A stretch of DNA of 16,219 nucleotides. It comes from Pseudomonadota bacterium (GTDB lineage: Bacteria; Pseudomonadota; Alphaproteobacteria; SMXQ01). A program made the translations under genes and the position numbers. Numbering within the stretch: the first letter of the stretch is position 1; every line of letters starts with the position of its first letter. The stretch spans positions 1 to 16,219 of the forward strand of contig JADFPK010000013.1 of NCBI GenBank assembly GCA_022562375.1, given 5' to 3'. The notes beneath the pieces are model-generated. The model did not search any database and had not been told where the DNA came from. It saw only the letters and a list, made by a program, of their open reading frames with translations. Positions 14,894-16,219 of this stretch are shown one piece after another.

Positions 14894-14918
14894 GATACAG
14901 CGGGATTTCGGCTGTATC
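14894..14918. repeat. Perfect 8-bp inverted repeat in the 515-nt gap
   Basis: GATACAGC and GCTGTATC flank a 9-nt loop, GGGATTTCG. It has no T tract. It could be a hairpin of a small RNA or a protein-binding dyad. Nothing nearby tells which. Confidence 0.45.
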
Positions 14919-15008
14919 CGCAGTGCCTTGCGGCCGATTGGCGGGTCCCGGCGGCAAAAAGCCCGCCAACGCACGAAGAAACAATATTACAACGGTTGAA
15001 ATTGAATT

Positions 15009-15034
15009 GAAAGAAACTTCCCCAGGGCGCGGGG
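15009..15034 (-). terminator. Weak terminator candidate after the stress-protein gene
   Basis: On the minus strand CCCC, loop GCGCCCT and GGGG (15020-15034) are followed by AAGTTTCTTTC, a moderately T-rich tail. The stem is only 4 bp and competing pairings exist, so this is tentative. Its position, about 45 nt after the stop of the universal stress gene, is suitable. Confidence 0.3.
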
Positions 15035-15080
15035 CCCGGTTCACCGGCGGGCAGGCGTCACCCGGGCGGCGGCGGCAGGA

Positions 15081-15566
15081 TCAGGTCAGGCTTTCGAGCT
15101 GCTCGTCGGTCAGGTATCCGGGGACGATCGTCAGCGGCACCCTGAGGTCGGACGTCATCTTCCCGGCCAAGGAGGATATCAGCGGTCCCGGCCCTTCGGT
15201 CCCCGTCGCGGCGCCGAGGACGAGGACGGAAATGCTCTGGTCCTCGTCGATCAGTTTGAGCAGCGCATCGCGCAGCTTGCCCTCGCGGAGATAGAACACC
15301 GGCGTCTTGCCGGACCATTCCTGGACCTCGGCCGAATATTTCTGCAGCACCGCTTCCGCCTCCTGGCGGCCCTCCTCGCGCATCAGATCCTCGACCGCCA
15401 TCCAGTGCTGGAAATCCGCCGGTTCGACCACATAGAGCAAGGCGACCCGGCCACCCGTTTTCTTGGCGCGCAAGGACGCGAAGCGCAGCGCGACGTGAAG
15501 CTCCTCGCTGTTATCCACCACCACGAGGAAGGTGCGTTCCTGGGGTTCGGGAGAGGGTTCGCTCAT
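15081..15566 (-). CDS. Universal stress protein (UspA family)
   Basis: This 161-residue cytoplasmic protein has a single Usp domain. It starts with FLVVVDNSEELHVALRFASLRAKKTGGRVALLYVVEP (strand, helix, strand). Its C-terminal half has VLVLGAATGTEGPGPLISSLAG and VPLTIVPG, where Gly-rich residues resemble the ATP-binding loop of nucleotide-binding Usps, though the G-2X-G-9X-G-S spacing is not exact. The role is general stress tolerance or ATP sensing. The start ATG 15566 lies 3 nt after the stop of the TIGR02186-like gene, so the two are very likely translated from one mRNA and may work together at the membrane. Confidence 0.92.
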   Translation of the reverse strand: MSEPSPEPQERTFLVVVDNSEELHVALRFASLRAKKTGGRVALLYVVEPADFQHWMAVEDLMREEGRQEAEAVLQKYSAEVQEWSGKTPVFYLREGKLRDALLKLIDEDQSISVLVLGAATGTEGPGPLISSLAGKMTSDLRVPLTIVPGYLTDEQLESLT

Positions 15567-15569
15567 TTC

Positions 15570-16219
15570 TTACGCCTTGCGGAAGACGAAACCGGCCAGC
15601 CATCCCGCGGCAAGGGCGATGGCGATCGCCATGATGCCATAAAGCACCGAATTTCGGTGGGCAAATTCGTACACCTCGGCGCCGATGCCGGCCTTGCTGA
15701 CGACCAGGGGCGTCGTCTGGGCGCCGACCACGGCGCCCTTGCGGAGAAGGAAGACCTCGACCTTGTAAATGCCGGTGGGCACGTTGGCGGGGAAAAAAAT
15801 CGTCGTGCGGAACAGGCGCGGGCCGAGGAAGCTGACCTGGCGGGTCTGCTTGCCGTAAAGCCGGTCGAGCTCCTTGTTGCGCACCAGCGCCGACCAAAAT
15901 CGGCGCACCTCCTTGGGATCGGCGCCCTTTTCGGCCTTGACGCGCAGATATCCGGAGCCGATCTCATGGCGGGACCGGAGCGCCTCGGGCACGATCTCGG
16001 CGATGGCTCGGTTGGCGGCCACCATGTAGAAGGCGGGCACCCCCTCGAAAGCCATCTCGGCGTCGTTGACCCAGATACCGCCGATACGGCTCTTGCGCCG
16101 CACCAATTCGCGCCGGGCGGGACCGCGCACGACGACGACCACATCGCCTTCGCCGTCGGTGGCGCCGAACAGCAAGACATCGGTGCCGACGAAGCCGGTG
16201 GTGATCGACACCCGGTGTT
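15570..16219 (-). CDS. TIGR02186-family membrane protein, N-terminus beyond the right edge
   Basis: The visible part reads HRVSITTGFVGTDVLLFGATDGEGDVVVVVRGP at the edge, then a soluble beta-rich domain, and ends with one membrane segment (SVLYGIMAIAIALAAGWLAGFVF) and a short basic tail. This matches the alphaproteobacterial TIGR02186 family, predicted periplasmic with a C-terminal anchor. A GTG at 16211 could pass for a start, but the two codons before it (His-Arg) continue the conserved family sequence, so the gene runs on outside, where a signal peptide is expected. In other genomes the family often sits beside a TauE/SafE-type sulfite exporter; I expect one upstream. Function is unknown. 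Confidence 0.85.
   Translation of the reverse strand, partial: HRVSITTGFVGTDVLLFGATDGEGDVVVVVRGPARRELVRRKSRIGGIWVNDAEMAFEGVPAFYMVAANRAIAEIVPEALRSRHEIGSGYLRVKAEKGADPKEVRRFWSALVRNKELDRLYGKQTRQVSFLGPRLFRTTIFFPANVPTGIYKVEVFLLRKGAVVGAQTTPLVVSKAGIGAEVYEFAHRNSVLYGIMAIAIALAAGWLAGFVFRKA

Larger units (their letters stand above)
14566..15080. other. 515-nt region without a convincing gene
   Basis: The gap lies between the stress-protein gene and the glucosaminidase gene, both minus strand. Near 14586-14591 a TATAAA could be the -10 of the glucosaminidase promoter, with no clear -35. The middle (14790-15010) is AT-richer than the window and holds two hairpins: GATACAGC/GCTGTATC at 14894-14918 and TTGGCGGG/CCCGCCAA at 14938-14969. 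A single DnaA-box-like TTATCCACG lies near 14867. Small frames on the plus strand have low third-position GC unlike real genes here. A small RNA is possible but unproven. Confidence 0.4.

Noticed and set aside
14834..15010. Small plus-strand frame in the 515-nt gap
   Set aside because: Third codon positions are not GC-rich as in the other genes, no family is recognisable and no good ribosome site precedes it.

Overview
The window is a GC-rich chromosomal segment that reads as an alphaproteobacterium, most likely Rhodospirillales-like. The basis is the gene order fur / olsB-olsA / miaB / phoH / ybeY / corC / lnt / XRE regulator / metK, together with a Ros/MucR-type regulator, an alphaproteobacterial Fur/Mur and a TIGR02186-type membrane protein. 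Genes are closely packed and most are on the minus strand. I see no rRNA, tRNA, CRISPR array, transposase, integrase or phage gene, so this looks like core chromosome.

Region 1 (about 1-9760, minus strand) is a long housekeeping block, read from high to low coordinates. It runs: Fur-family regulator; a GNAT acyltransferase and a PlsC-type acyltransferase (probable ornithine-lipid pair OlsB/OlsA); MiaB (tRNA methylthiotransferase); PhoH ATPase; YbeY endoribonuclease; CorC CBS protein; Lnt (apolipoprotein N-acyltransferase); a small XRE regulator; and MetK, cut by the left edge. Several junctions are tight: a 4-base overlap at miaB-phoH and gaps of 5 to 40 nt elsewhere. The themes are RNA maturation (MiaB, YbeY, PhoH) and envelope lipids (OlsB/A, Lnt, CorC). 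The XRE gene and metK each have their own upstream region. The two upstream regions share a 10-base -35-type sequence, and the metK leader carries a hairpin, an 11-bp tandem repeat and a G-quadruplex-type motif.

Region 2 (about 9760-11550) holds mucR (minus), a divergent TusA-like sulfur-carrier gene (plus) and tsaB (minus, tRNA t6A synthesis). The mucR/tusA intergenic stretch is much more AT-rich than its surroundings and contains a dyad, fitting MucR-type control.

Region 3 (about 11550-14600) is a possible cell-wall group: a VanX/DdpX-type D-Ala-D-Ala dipeptidase, an exported NodB-like polysaccharide deacetylase, and a convergent membrane-anchored Bax/FlgJ-like glucosaminidase. The last has an unusual arginine-rich tandem repeat at its N-terminus. 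The two convergent genes end inside one perfect 17-bp hairpin in which their stop codons pair with each other.

Region 4 (14566-16219) has a 515-nt stretch without a convincing gene, then a universal stress protein and a TIGR02186-like membrane protein (both minus). The TIGR02186-like gene continues past the right edge.

I found no clearly new multi-gene system. The most unusual features are the repeat-bearing glucosaminidase, the shared stop-codon hairpin, the structured metK leader with its possible XRE link, and a MucR zinc finger lacking half of its canonical ligands. Several genes appear to use TTG or GTG starts (metK, phoH, miaB, fur, tusA-like, bax-like).
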